Assembly: GCA_900543705.1 (NCBI GenBank)
Contig: UQSL01000021.1
Coordinates: 1-25,171, forward strand
Direction of reading: 5' to 3'
Length of the DNA stretch: 25,171 nt
Source of the DNA: an uncultured Oscillospiraceae bacterium
Lineage (GTDB): Bacteria; Bacillota; Clostridia; Oscillospirales; Ruminococcaceae
The notes under the pieces were generated by a model. It was not told where the DNA came from. It saw only the letters and a program-made list of their open reading frames with translations, and ran no database searches. The first letter of the stretch is position 1; every line of letters begins with the position of its first letter. The position numbers and the translations under genes were made by a program. This document shows positions 15,451-22,910 of this stretch, piece after piece.

Positions 15451-15459
15451 ATTATACCA
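15451..15459 (-). promoter_or_regulatory. Candidate extended -10 promoter reading into the repeats
   Basis: On the minus strand TGGTATAAT is an extended -10 (TG-N-TATAAT) without a clear -35. A transcript would begin at the edge of copy 2 and run through both structured repeats. Confidence 0.35.
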
Positions 15460-15504
15460 CAATCAGGCAGTCTGAACATGACGGATCTGTCACCCAATAA
15501 CAGG

Positions 15505-15543
15505 AAAACCAGCCCGGCCGAATAGTTCGGGCGGGCTGGTTTT
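15505..15543 (-). terminator. Terminator of the sigma/anti-sigma/acyltransferase operon
   Basis: AAAACCAGCCCG and CGGGCTGGTTTT form the outer stem with GCCGAA/TTCGGG inside and a short loop. It begins 10 bases after the stop of the DHHW gene. A/T ends allow action on both strands. Confidence 0.8.
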
Positions 15544-15552
15544 CTTCGCGAT

Positions 15553-16692
15553 TTAGCGGACAAGAGAAATTAAATTGGTGTCATTGGCAAAGTTGATAAT
15601 ATTATATAAAACAAGAATATCTGTGACAGCTTCCTCTTCAATCATCTGGGAGATTCCCGTGCGCTGGTAGCGAGGGTCAACGACGAGGATTTTCTCATAT
15701 TCCCCGGTCAAAAACGGGATAAAGGAATTGGCAAACGAATCCTTGAGGACAAGTAAGGTCTTTCCGTTTTTTACCCCGGTTTCAATGGTCACGAGCGGAT
15801 TGTTCGAACTGAGAAAATAAGCGTATTTATCCTTTTTGTCAAGGTAGCTCTCATCGTAAAGGCTGTGTAAAGTTTTCATTTCCTTTCCGGTGTCTACCTG
15901 CATCTTCACCCCGGTGTTTTCCGCAGATTCGAAAACCTCGATGGACTCCGGCCTGATAGAGGAGAGGTTCGCCTTGGAATAGGTCGTGCCCAAGAAGGAT
16001 TCCGTTACGGTTTTTCTCGTATAACCGGTGAGCTCTTTGGGAGTAATCCCCTCCGTTTTCGCCCACGCACGGTAGGAATAGTATGCGCCGAGGGAAGTCC
16101 AGTGGTGGTCGGTGCGGTAGAAGATAGTTTCCTCCGCATGTGCCTTCAGCTCCCATGTAGGGTCGCAGAAAAAAGCGAGTCCCTCTACCGTTTCCCGCAC
16201 CTGCGCAATGAAAGCGGATTCCTCCGGAACGGCTGCGCCGTAAGGAAGTTTATCCGTCAGGATATTGGAGGAAGTGGGAACCATCATCACGGTGGAATTG
16301 ACCTGTGGATACTTTTCTTTGCACTGCTGAAGGAATTCGAGCAAAAACTCCTGATTCTTGGCAAACTGCGCCTTATCCGCCGTTTCTATGGCAAAGAGAT
16401 ATCCATCTTTGCCAAAGTAGGCCTTCTGGTTGTCCTTTTTGCCTAAGGCAAGCAGCTCCCTTGTGGCAAGGCTCACCCACTGATCCCGCAGGAGAAATTG
16501 ATCCGCCGTGTAGGAATCGAACTGTTTCATAAACTCCCCGCTGAAAATCGTTTTCAGGGAAAACGCCGGAAAAGCCTGGAGATTGCGGTTTTCATTTTCC
16601 GAAAATTTTTCCTGTGGTTTTAACAGGCAGAATACCTGTACGATGCATAGGCAGATGACAAAGAACAGAGCCGTGAATTTACCTTTTTTCAT
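15553..16692 (-). CDS. DHHW-family (AlgX/AlgJ-like) putative O-acetylation protein
   Basis: A 379-residue protein with an N-terminal signal anchor at about 7-24 and the rest outside the membrane. It carries ENENRNLQAFPAF and FDSYTADQFLLRDQW near residues 33-72, the family motif DHHW at 195-198 in YRTDHHWTSLGAYYSY, and a Ser in LVLKDSFANSF near 319. Asp-His of DHHW and this Ser would form an SGNH-like triad, as in AlgX/AlgJ, which pass acetyl groups onto exported polysaccharide. It is the last gene of the operon, 37 bases after an MBOAT gene, its usual partner. The ribosome binding site is poor (the GGAGGAGG is 27 bases away), so translation may depend on coupling to the MBOAT gene. The target polymer is unknown: peptidoglycan, teichoic acid or exopolysaccharide. 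Confidence 0.88.
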   Translation of the reverse strand: MKKGKFTALFFVICLCIVQVFCLLKPQEKFSENENRNLQAFPAFSLKTIFSGEFMKQFDSYTADQFLLRDQWVSLATRELLALGKKDNQKAYFGKDGYLFAIETADKAQFAKNQEFLLEFLQQCKEKYPQVNSTVMMVPTSSNILTDKLPYGAAVPEESAFIAQVRETVEGLAFFCDPTWELKAHAEETIFYRTDHHWTSLGAYYSYRAWAKTEGITPKELTGYTRKTVTESFLGTTYSKANLSSIRPESIEVFESAENTGVKMQVDTGKEMKTLHSLYDESYLDKKDKYAYFLSSNNPLVTIETGVKNGKTLLVLKDSFANSFIPFLTGEYEKILVVDPRYQRTGISQMIEEEAVTDILVLYNIINFANDTNLISLVR

Positions 16693-16729
16693 GTACAGCC
16701 AGCCTGGTAAGGCCGCTCACCTCCTCCAT

Positions 16730-18151
16730 CTAAAATCTGAAGTACAAAAAGGGATTATAAGAAGACGTAACCAAAAATGCTATACAGGAAATGAACACTG
16801 CATAGAGAAAAATATTTTGAACAGTTGTTTCCAGAACCGGCTTGGAGGACAGGCGATTTTGCAGCCGCGCACCCAGACGCTTGGGAAGCGTCGTGCTGCC
16901 GAAGATGAGAATTACAAGTAAGACCAGATTTGTCAGAAGCAGATAAACAGAGTTTGCATCTGCAAAGGCCTGGTCGAAGCCACCAAACATGGCGCGGATA
17001 TAATTTAAGCCCTCCGTGAGTGAGTTTGCGGAGAAGAGGGCCCAACTCAAAATCACAAAGAACATCACATATACTCTGCGCACTACGGAGGGAACCTTTT
17101 CAAGCAGGCGGAGCAAAAAGAGCTTCTCGCACAAAAGCAGTATGCCAAACAGCAGCCCCCAGGCGATAAAGTTCCAGTTGGCCCCGTGCCACAGGCCAGT
17201 CAAAAACCAGACAATCATGATGTTGCGAATCTGTTTTGCCATCCCCCTGCGGTTGCCCCCAAGCGGGATATAGACATATTCCTTGAACCAGGTACCCAGC
17301 GAGATATGCCACCTTCTCCAAAACTCGGTAATACTCCTGGAGGTATAGGGGTAATCGAAGTTTTCCGGGAAGTGGAAGCCAAACATCTTTCCGAGGCCGA
17401 TTGCCATATCCGAATACCCGGAAAAATCGAAATAGATTTGGAAAGTAAACGCCAGAATCCCAATCCAGGCAGTGAGTACCGGCACGGACTGGATGTCCAT
17501 CTTAACCACCTCGCTGAATATGACGCCGATGTTGTTGGCTAGCAACACCTTTTTCCCAAGGCCCACGATAAAGCGACGGACGCCCTGTGCAAACAGGCCG
17601 TAGCCTTCTTCCCGGTGGTTAAATTCCTCCGCAATGCTCTTCATCCGCACAATCGGCCCTGCGATGAGCTGCGGAAACAGCGTGACATAGGTGCCAAAGG
17701 AGATAATATTCTTCTGGACCGGCACCTGTCCTCGGTAGAGATCAATGGAATAGGACATCGTCTGGAACGTATAAAACGAAATGCCTATGGGAAGCGGAAG
17801 CCCAAGCAGAGGCAAATTGACGCCCGGAATCTGATTGAACGTGGTGATCAGAAAATCCGCATACTTGAAAAAGCCGAGCAACCCCAGATTGACCACAATT
17901 GAGAGTATCAGAAAGCCGCGCGCCCGCCCGCGTTTTCCGCGATTCAGGTTTGTGTCAATACAGCGGCCCATTGTATAATCCCACACCGTGGAAAAGAGCA
18001 TGAGCACGATATACACCGGTTCTCCCCAGGCATAGAAAATTAAGCTCATGACAAAGAGCACGAGGTTGCGCAGCTTTTTGGGAGCGAGAAAGTAGAGAAT
18101 CAAAGTGATTGGTAAAAAGTAAAACAAAAAAGAAATGCTGGAAAAAACCAT
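16730..18151 (-). CDS. MBOAT-family membrane O-acyltransferase (AlgI/PatA/DltB-like)
   Basis: A 473-residue multi-spanning protein of the usual AlgI length. Conserved parts are PLPIGISFYTFQTMSYSIDL (119-138), TLFPQLIAGPIVR (157-169), FQIYFDFSGYSDMAIGLGKM (237-256), SITEFWRRWHISLGTWFKEY (273-292, His282) and LTGLWHGANWNFIAWG (317-332, with His322 as the presumed catalytic histidine). MBOAT enzymes take an acyl group from cytosolic acetyl-CoA and move it across the membrane to a partner, here most likely the DHHW protein encoded next. The start has AGGAG nine bases upstream and lies 34 bases after the anti-sigma gene with no room for a separate promoter, so it shares the sigma factor transcript. 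Confidence 0.95.
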   Translation of the reverse strand: MVFSSISFLFYFLPITLILYFLAPKKLRNLVLFVMSLIFYAWGEPVYIVLMLFSTVWDYTMGRCIDTNLNRGKRGRARGFLILSIVVNLGLLGFFKYADFLITTFNQIPGVNLPLLGLPLPIGISFYTFQTMSYSIDLYRGQVPVQKNIISFGTYVTLFPQLIAGPIVRMKSIAEEFNHREEGYGLFAQGVRRFIVGLGKKVLLANNIGVIFSEVVKMDIQSVPVLTAWIGILAFTFQIYFDFSGYSDMAIGLGKMFGFHFPENFDYPYTSRSITEFWRRWHISLGTWFKEYVYIPLGGNRRGMAKQIRNIMIVWFLTGLWHGANWNFIAWGLLFGILLLCEKLFLLRLLEKVPSVVRRVYVMFFVILSWALFSANSLTEGLNYIRAMFGGFDQAFADANSVYLLLTNLVLLVILIFGSTTLPKRLGARLQNRLSSKPVLETTVQNIFLYAVFISCIAFLVTSSYNPFLYFRF

Positions 18152-18185
18152 CGACGCGTTCTCCTGTCAATTTGGTAGAAAGGTT

Positions 18186-19061
18186 TTATTCCGGGAGAAC
18201 CTCAAACTCCTGAATGCCCATATACCCGGGTGCAATCGAATATTTTTCAAAGGTGATGACCACATGGCCCTCCGTATTGATATAAAAGGTCTGATCCTTC
18301 TCAATCGTCGTAAAGCGGCCGGCAAGCATATCGGTATCATCCCCAAACCCGAAGTAGAGGGCGTTTTCATCTTCAGCCATCCGCTGCTCAATCTGCTGCT
18401 CAATGGATTTGTTGGCAATTTCGATATAGTTTGGCCCGAGCATATCGGACAGGCTGATTTCCTTACCAGTTTTCAGGTCGATGTTGTAGTAAAACTGTTC
18501 CTGATAGGTATCGGCGAGCGTCTCGCTCTTGGTGATGTAAAACGAGAGGATATCGTCATTGGAACACATCACCTTGTAATCGATGTTGACAAGAATCTTG
18601 TGAAAATCCTCCTCTTTGCCGCCGGTTTCCAAAAAGGCCTGACGGTATTCTTTTGCGCGCTCTTCTTGCTCTTTGATTATCCCGTCGATTTTTAGGCGGA
18701 TTTCATAATTGATGCGATCTTCCAGCTCAGTATGAGTGGTGTTCTCAATCGCCGGCATGCGCACCTCAATATATTTATCCTTATCGTCAATGACAAATTC
18801 CCGGAATGTAAAAACCTTTGCGATGTTGCCAAGTACCGGGATATCATAGACTTGCATGGCAAATGCGGGAAACGCATTGAGAGCGCCGACAAACATCAGG
18901 AATATGCAGGCTGCCGTACACACGACAGTCTGGTACCATCGGAAATGACGGCGTTTTGGAGTGACAGAGCCCTTGGAAATCGCCTCTTTCACCTTGGAGG
19001 AGAGCTCCTCCGGTATTTTAATCGCATCATAAACTTTCTTTGCATCCTGCATCCTATTCAT
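18186..19061 (-). CDS. rsiV: RsiV-like anti-sigma factor (DUF4163/DUF3298)
   Basis: A 291-residue single-pass protein: cytoplasmic part 1-43, membrane helix 44-66, and a possible signal-peptidase site after AFPAFA (68), followed by MQVYDIPVLGNIAKVFTF, then an outer domain ending DQTFYINTEG, VVITFEKYSIAPGYMGIQEF. From memory, B. subtilis RsiV has the same landmarks in the same order (an A-x-A site, IPVIGKIVKAITF, DQTFYITED, EVAPGYMGVTEF). RsiV holds SigV at the membrane and is cut by signal peptidase and RasP when lysozyme binds. I start at the ATG at 19061: it has GAGGAGG nine bases upstream and overlaps the sigma gene stop by 8 bases (ATGAATAG). The open frame would also allow a TTG at 19079. 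Placing it between a sigma factor and an O-acyltransferase matches the sigV-rsiV-oatA logic. Confidence 0.88.
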   Translation of the reverse strand: MNRMQDAKKVYDAIKIPEELSSKVKEAISKGSVTPKRRHFRWYQTVVCTAACIFLMFVGALNAFPAFAMQVYDIPVLGNIAKVFTFREFVIDDKDKYIEVRMPAIENTTHTELEDRINYEIRLKIDGIIKEQEERAKEYRQAFLETGGKEEDFHKILVNIDYKVMCSNDDILSFYITKSETLADTYQEQFYYNIDLKTGKEISLSDMLGPNYIEIANKSIEQQIEQRMAEDENALYFGFGDDTDMLAGRFTTIEKDQTFYINTEGHVVITFEKYSIAPGYMGIQEFEVLPE

Positions 19062-19557
19062 CCAGTTTCGCCTCCTCAATAGAAACCCGCAGCAATCCCA
19101 ACGCCTTGTACAGCCTGGATTTGACGGTACTCAGGTTCGTACCGGTGATGCGGGCAATGTCGTTGAGCTTCAAGTCCTCAAAAAAGCGGAGAATGACAAC
19201 TGTTTTGAGTGCCGGGTCCAGGTTTCCGACCGCTTCATAGAGTTCAATATCCTCAAACCGTTTTTCTGTATGGGGCAGTTCAAACTGCTCTTCGAAATCC
19301 GGCAGATATAAAATCCGGTTTTTGCGCAGATACATCAGACATTCGTTGACTAAAATTCGATAAAACCAGGTTTTCAGATACTCCCGCTTCTTTAAGGAGG
19401 ACAGATTGGCGATCGCCTTGACAATCGCATCTTGGACAAGGTCCAGCGCGGCCTCCCGGTTTTTGACATAACCAAACGCAATCCGGTAAAACCGTTCCTG
19501 ATTTTCTTCCAGATACCTGGTTAATTCTGGATACTTCCAGTCCTGCGCGCATCTCAC
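19054..19557 (-). CDS. sigV: ECF RNA polymerase sigma factor, SigV-like
   Basis: A 167-residue ECF sigma factor. Region 2 spans FYRIAFGYVKNREAALDLVQ, DAIVKAIANL, then YLKTWFYRILVNECLMYLRK. After a short linker, region 4 is LDPALKTVVILRFFEDLKLN followed by DIARITGTNLSTVKSRLYKA, the DNA-binding helix-turn-helix. The start is a GTG preceded by AGGAAGGGG with eight-base spacing; no ATG fits this frame. The paired anti-sigma gene overlaps its end, the standard arrangement. Calling it SigV rests mainly on the RsiV-like partner rather than on its own sequence. It lies 52 bases after the DUF4358 gene, inside the operon it probably transcribes. Confidence 0.9.
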   Translation of the reverse strand: MRCAQDWKYPELTRYLEENQERFYRIAFGYVKNREAALDLVQDAIVKAIANLSSLKKREYLKTWFYRILVNECLMYLRKNRILYLPDFEEQFELPHTEKRFEDIELYEAVGNLDPALKTVVILRFFEDLKLNDIARITGTNLSTVKSRLYKALGLLRVSIEEAKLDE

Positions 19558-19609
19558 TGGTAAATCCCCTTCCTGCAGGCCTGTTTCCGGAAAATTAGGG
19601 GAAACCAGC

Positions 19610-20077
19610 CTATTTTGTTACACGGTCGATAACCTGCTCCGCTTTGTCATTGTGGTCGGAAATACACAGAATTACAGTGTCTCCCACAATCTTGATTACC
19701 GGCTTTGACAGCTTGTCAAGCTCCGTCGGCACATAATTTTCAAAACCTGTCTTTTGAGATTCGACCCGCTCCTTCATTGCCTGTTCAATGGCAGCGACAC
19801 TGTTTGTATCCACTGCTTTAACAACAGCGATTTCTTCCGCCGTAGCTCCGGTGCTCATATAAACAGCGGCTTGCAAAACCATACTCTTTTCCACGTTGTA
19901 CAATGCAAAAAACGTCCTGTCCTCCACCTTGGACATCTGGTCGGTAAAGCCAACCTCCGCCGCCAGCTTATCTGCTAGCTCTCCGGTAGAAACCGTAAGG
20001 GTTTTTGCCCCTGAGCATCCGGTGAGCATGACAAGTGTCAGGCTGAGGGAAAGCATGATTGCAGTTACTTTTTTCAA
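19610..20077 (-). CDS. DUF4358 lipoprotein
   Basis: About 155 residues from a TTG start at 20077. The start codon overlaps the stop of the SGNH gene (TTGA), with AAAAGGAG ten bases upstream. The N-terminus is then a lipoprotein signal, KK followed by TAIMLSLSLTLVMLTGCSG with lipobox LTGC, so the mature protein is lipid-anchored outside. The body fits DUF4358: LADKLAAEVGFTDQMSKVED, then a YNVEKSMVLQAAVYMSTGAT strand and AEEIAVVKA, with a C-terminal KIVGDTVILCISD strand. The function is unknown. I believe DUF4358 proteins commonly sit beside MBOAT and SGNH genes in Clostridia, in line with a helper role in surface acylation. A longer frame from 20140 lies within the previous gene and is rejected. 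Confidence 0.8.
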   Translation of the reverse strand: MKKVTAIMLSLSLTLVMLTGCSGAKTLTVSTGELADKLAAEVGFTDQMSKVEDRTFFALYNVEKSMVLQAAVYMSTGATAEEIAVVKAVDTNSVAAIEQAMKERVESQKTGFENYVPTELDKLSKPVIKIVGDTVILCISDHNDKAEQVIDRVTK

Positions 20078-21087
20078 TGGAAATCGACTCCTTTTCTTCC
20101 TACCGTATGTGTGCGCAGGTATTCCATCCATTTGCGGCAATATTCCCCATTCAGATGAATCCCATCCGTACTGGCCCTATCCGGCAGACACAGCGAAGAA
20201 TCCTCCACCGCCTCTTTGACATTGAGGAAGTGTACCCCTTTATCTTTGGTCATCTGCACAATCAGGTCATTGTACTTTTTGATATTGGCGTTGTTATAAA
20301 TGGCATCCTTTTCCGATTTCTCTTTGGATACCGGTAAAATCGACTGCACATAGATTTCCGCATTCGGCTGAATTTGGCGGATGGCCTCTATCAGCTCCCC
20401 ATAGCGCTTGATGAACAGCTCACTGTACGCCCATCCAAGCTCGTTGACGCCGAGCATGATGTACACCTTGCCATAAGTACCGTACTTTAAAGCATCCACC
20501 ACGGATATTTTGTTTCCTCCAATGGTGATCGCGGGTTTATCAAATGCCGTTTCTACATTTAGGCCCTTGAGCGTAAAATAATCAGCGCCTTCCGGCCCTG
20601 CATACATCATAAAGCCCTCGGTACGGGAATCCCCGATAAACACTGCGTCGTCAAAGTAGCTGTCCGGTACGGCGGCAGATTGAGGCACCGCGTCTTCCAC
20701 CGGATCTTTGACCGGCAGGTTTTCCGGAGGAGTTGTGCTCTCCAGCTTTGAGCTTTCCTGACTGTCCTCAGAGGACACCGGTTCGGATGGCTCCGAGGAC
20801 GGTATGGATTGCAGCGGCTGCTCGCTCTTAACCGAGCATTCTGCCAGACGCAGGGAAGAAACAGCGGAGGAAACGTTTCCCTCATGAGGGCCTGTCACTG
20901 CGCTTCCTGAGGACGACAGGCCTGCCCCTACAAGCGACTGGCGCAAAAATTTCGGATTGACCACCGCCATCCCAGCTATGATTAAAAAAATGGTTAGGAT
21001 AACAGACGACACTTTATAAAACACATGAAGTTTGCGGATTCTTTTCCTGGAATTTATTCTTTTATTGCTATTCGGCTTCATATCCAT
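20074..21087 (-). CDS. Membrane-anchored SGNH/GDSL hydrolase
   Basis: A 337-residue protein with a basic cytoplasmic start (KRINSRKRIRK), one membrane helix at ~25-45, a Ser/Glu/Pro-rich extracellular linker (~58-140) and a C-terminal SGNH domain. Block I is FIGDSRTEG with nucleophile Ser154, block III is LGVNELGW with Asn215, and block V is STDGIHLN with Asp308 and His311, so the catalytic set is complete apart from a less clear block II Gly. Such domains remove or transfer acetyl groups on wall glycans and polysaccharides. As first gene of an operon that ends with MBOAT and DHHW it may be the acetyltransferase or esterase partner. The start has AGGA six bases upstream, and an ECF-like promoter lies about 40 bases further up. 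Confidence 0.9.
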   Translation of the reverse strand: MDMKPNSNKRINSRKRIRKLHVFYKVSSVILTIFLIIAGMAVVNPKFLRQSLVGAGLSSSGSAVTGPHEGNVSSAVSSLRLAECSVKSEQPLQSIPSSEPSEPVSSEDSQESSKLESTTPPENLPVKDPVEDAVPQSAAVPDSYFDDAVFIGDSRTEGFMMYAGPEGADYFTLKGLNVETAFDKPAITIGGNKISVVDALKYGTYGKVYIMLGVNELGWAYSELFIKRYGELIEAIRQIQPNAEIYVQSILPVSKEKSEKDAIYNNANIKKYNDLIVQMTKDKGVHFLNVKEAVEDSSLCLPDRASTDGIHLNGEYCRKWMEYLRTHTVGRKGVDFH

Positions 21088-21124
21088 ACCATCCTGCTTC
21101 GCTGATTATTTGCTTACTATTAGT

Positions 21125-21152
21125 TAGATGAATTACAACCCAAGAAAGTTGG
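21125..21152 (-). promoter_or_regulatory. Candidate ECF-type promoter of the six-gene operon
   Basis: On the minus strand CCAAC (21148-21152), a 17-base spacer and CATCTA (21125-21130). ECF sigma factors of the SigV/SigM/SigW group use an AAC core at -35 and CGTC-like -10 boxes; here one base differs in the -10. The distance to the SGNH start codon (21087) gives a leader of about 30 bases. Confidence 0.35.
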
Positions 21153-21259
21153 CGGAAAAATATTTTTTTATCCGGCGCGTTGTTAAACTCGGACTACTTT
21201 TGCAAGATGTATGGATCACAATATGCTTATTTTTATTTCGGATATCTTTTTCATTCGAA

Positions 21260-21605
21260 TCATATTTTCGTGATATAATACGAACAAATTTTGTAATGTG
21301 CTCGAGCAAAAGCGATACGGTGTGCTACTCCTCCGGAAATTTCATATCCGTTTTTATCATAATCATGATTCCGGTAGATTTAAATATTGGAAATAATGCT
21401 CTAAGTATTTGTTATTGAAAAATAGCGATTGTAATTGAGCAATCAAATTGCTAATTCCAGAAACCAATAATGCTAATGAACTAACGTACTGAGTGATACT
21501 GCCTAAAGAAATAGCGCTAGATAAACACGCTAATGTAACTATAATATATAGGAAAATTTTTAAAGCATCTGTAGAACAAGTAGTTAATAATTGATATGGC
21601 ATCAT
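21260..21605 (-). pseudogene. Remnant of a peptide-exporter-type ABC transporter
   Basis: An 80-codon frame (21605-21363) reads like the end of an exporter transmembrane domain: a hydrophobic helix (FLYIIVTLACLSSAISLGSI), then YVSSLALLVSGISNLIAQLQ and FFNNKYLEHYFQYLNL, the usual lead-in to the nucleotide-binding domain. In another frame right after its stop comes HDYDKNGYEISGGVAHRIAF and ARAHYK, a degenerate ABC signature (ELSGGQ-QRIAIARALYK in intact proteins). Walker A, about 100 residues in between, is missing. This is an internally deleted and frameshifted gene, not a working transporter. The AT-rich composition differs from the flanking operon. Confidence 0.6.
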
Positions 21606-21636
21606 TTTTTTCTGGTATCTTTTAAAATCTCATTCG

Positions 21637-21879
21637 TTGCTAAATCATCATTGTACTGTCGTGTATAGAGATAGTCAGCTAATTGATAAACGCGTATATC
21701 TTTGCCACTATTATAGTCATGAAGATAATTGGAGTAAAAATTATATATACCGCACAAAATTTGCTGATCAGAATGAGGTGCAGTTAACAGTTGCAGTGTA
21801 TGTGCAATTCTACAATTTCGAGCGCATTGATTTGAAAAACGGCCTCACTCCCTTTGAAATCAGGAGCAAGGCCGTGTAA
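21637..21879 (+). pseudogene. Transposase C-terminal remnant, IS3/IS150-like
   Basis: The last 35 residues of this frame (from about 21775) read EVQLTVAVYVQFYNFERI and then DLKNGLTPFEIRSKAV, the characteristic end of IS3-group OrfB transposases (YI-FYN-ERI-LKNGLTP-EIRSKA). The preceding residues are not recognisable and the DDE catalytic core is absent. It is a dead fragment. Its last codons form a terminator-like hairpin (21839-21875). It shows that an insertion sequence once landed between the operon and the MltG gene. Confidence 0.6.
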
Positions 21880-21886
21880 TTTTTTG
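21839..21886 (+). terminator. Terminator-like hairpin at the end of the transposase remnant
   Basis: ACGGCCT-CA-CTCC pairs with GGAG-CA-AGGCCGT, with a symmetrical internal loop, followed by GTAATTTTTT. The stem lies entirely within the coding end of the transposase. Confidence 0.55.
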
Positions 21887-21971
21887 CTTTTCTACGACAG
21901 GGTGCTTTTACCTTTGTCTATTCATCGGGGAACAGTCCAAAAATTCTCCGGCGGCTTTATCTCTGTGCCTT

Positions 21972-22892
21972 TTATTGGGACTGCACACCGTATTGTTCAA
22001 TCTGTGCCAGGTGCTCTTCATAGGTGGCAGAGTAATGGTTATCATTGTCCATTCCAAAAAAGAAGTAGTAATAATCCGTTTCAGCTGGATGCTGGGCTGC
22101 ATATATCGCGCGAGCACTTGGATTGCAGATTGGCCCTGCGGGCAGGCCGGTAAAACGGTAGGTGTTATACAGCGGAGCATATTTCGACTGGTCCGACACT
22201 AGGGAATTCCCTGTAATATAGTTATTGACATAATCCCTTGTCGGGTCTGCGTCCAGGCTCATGCCCGCCGCCATCCGGTTCTTATACACCGAAGAAACCA
22301 GAGCCATGTGCTCCGAGCTCCTTGCTTCCTGTTCAATGACAGAGGCGAGAATCAAATCGTCATCTGACGGCATGCCGGAATAGGCGGCATACGCGTTGAG
22401 CATGTCGCGCAGCACATCCTCCGGGTCGCTACCAGTTGTAAAATCATAGGTAGCCGGGAACAGATACCCTTCCATCTTAAAACACCGGTCGGGGGATTCC
22501 GGTACGTAGAAGGATTTCACCGTATAGTTTTGCGCCGTCGTGTAAAAGTCCGCCGCACTGCACACGCCCTTTTCTTCCAGCCTGTTTGCCACCTGCATGA
22601 AAGTATCCCCTTCGTAGACGACAAACTTGACCGGCTCGGGTGCGGGAGCGGTGGAAACCGAAGTCGAAGTGGATGGGACCGGTGTGCCCTCCGGCTGTCC
22701 TCCTGTCTGCTGTGCTGCGGAAGATTCATCCGGCTGGTCAGCCGTAGTACTCTCCTCCGAACTGCTTTCCTGAGAAGACCAGGAAAGGTTTTAAAGCGCG
22801 GAGGTTGAGGTTCCTCCCCCCTCCCCGCCGCAGCCGGTCAACAGCGCCAGCACCATAGCGCATGATAGTATCACACATAGCAATCGTCTCAT
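21972..22892 (-). pseudogene. Endolytic transglycosylase MltG-like lipoprotein, interrupted by an in-frame stop
   Basis: An ATG at 22892 (preceded by GAAAGGAG) opens a lipoprotein signal, MRRLLCVILSCAMVLALLTG, followed by C and ending in SAL at a TAA (22791-22793, codon 34). Without any frame change the sequence then goes on: a Ser/Gln/Pro-rich linker, VKFVVYEGDTFMQVANRLEE, YLFPATYDF, ILASVIEQEARSSEHMALVS with the catalytic Glu of the YceG/MltG fold (codon 187), and YNTYRFTGLPAGPICNPS. Total length is 306 codons. MltG cuts nascent peptidoglycan outside the membrane to end glycan strands. The intact part (ATG at 22598, 208 residues) keeps the domain but would lack export, so it is probably non-functional unless the stop is a sequencing error or is suppressed. 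It follows the small gene at 22911-23290 by 18 bases. Confidence 0.75.
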
Positions 22893-22910
22893 ATTGTCTC
22901 CTTTCTATTA

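Noticed and set aside
21128..21418. A 96-codon plus-strand frame
   Set aside because: It runs antisense to the ABC exporter remnant and lacks a ribosome binding site; Ile/Phe-rich from AT-rich DNA.
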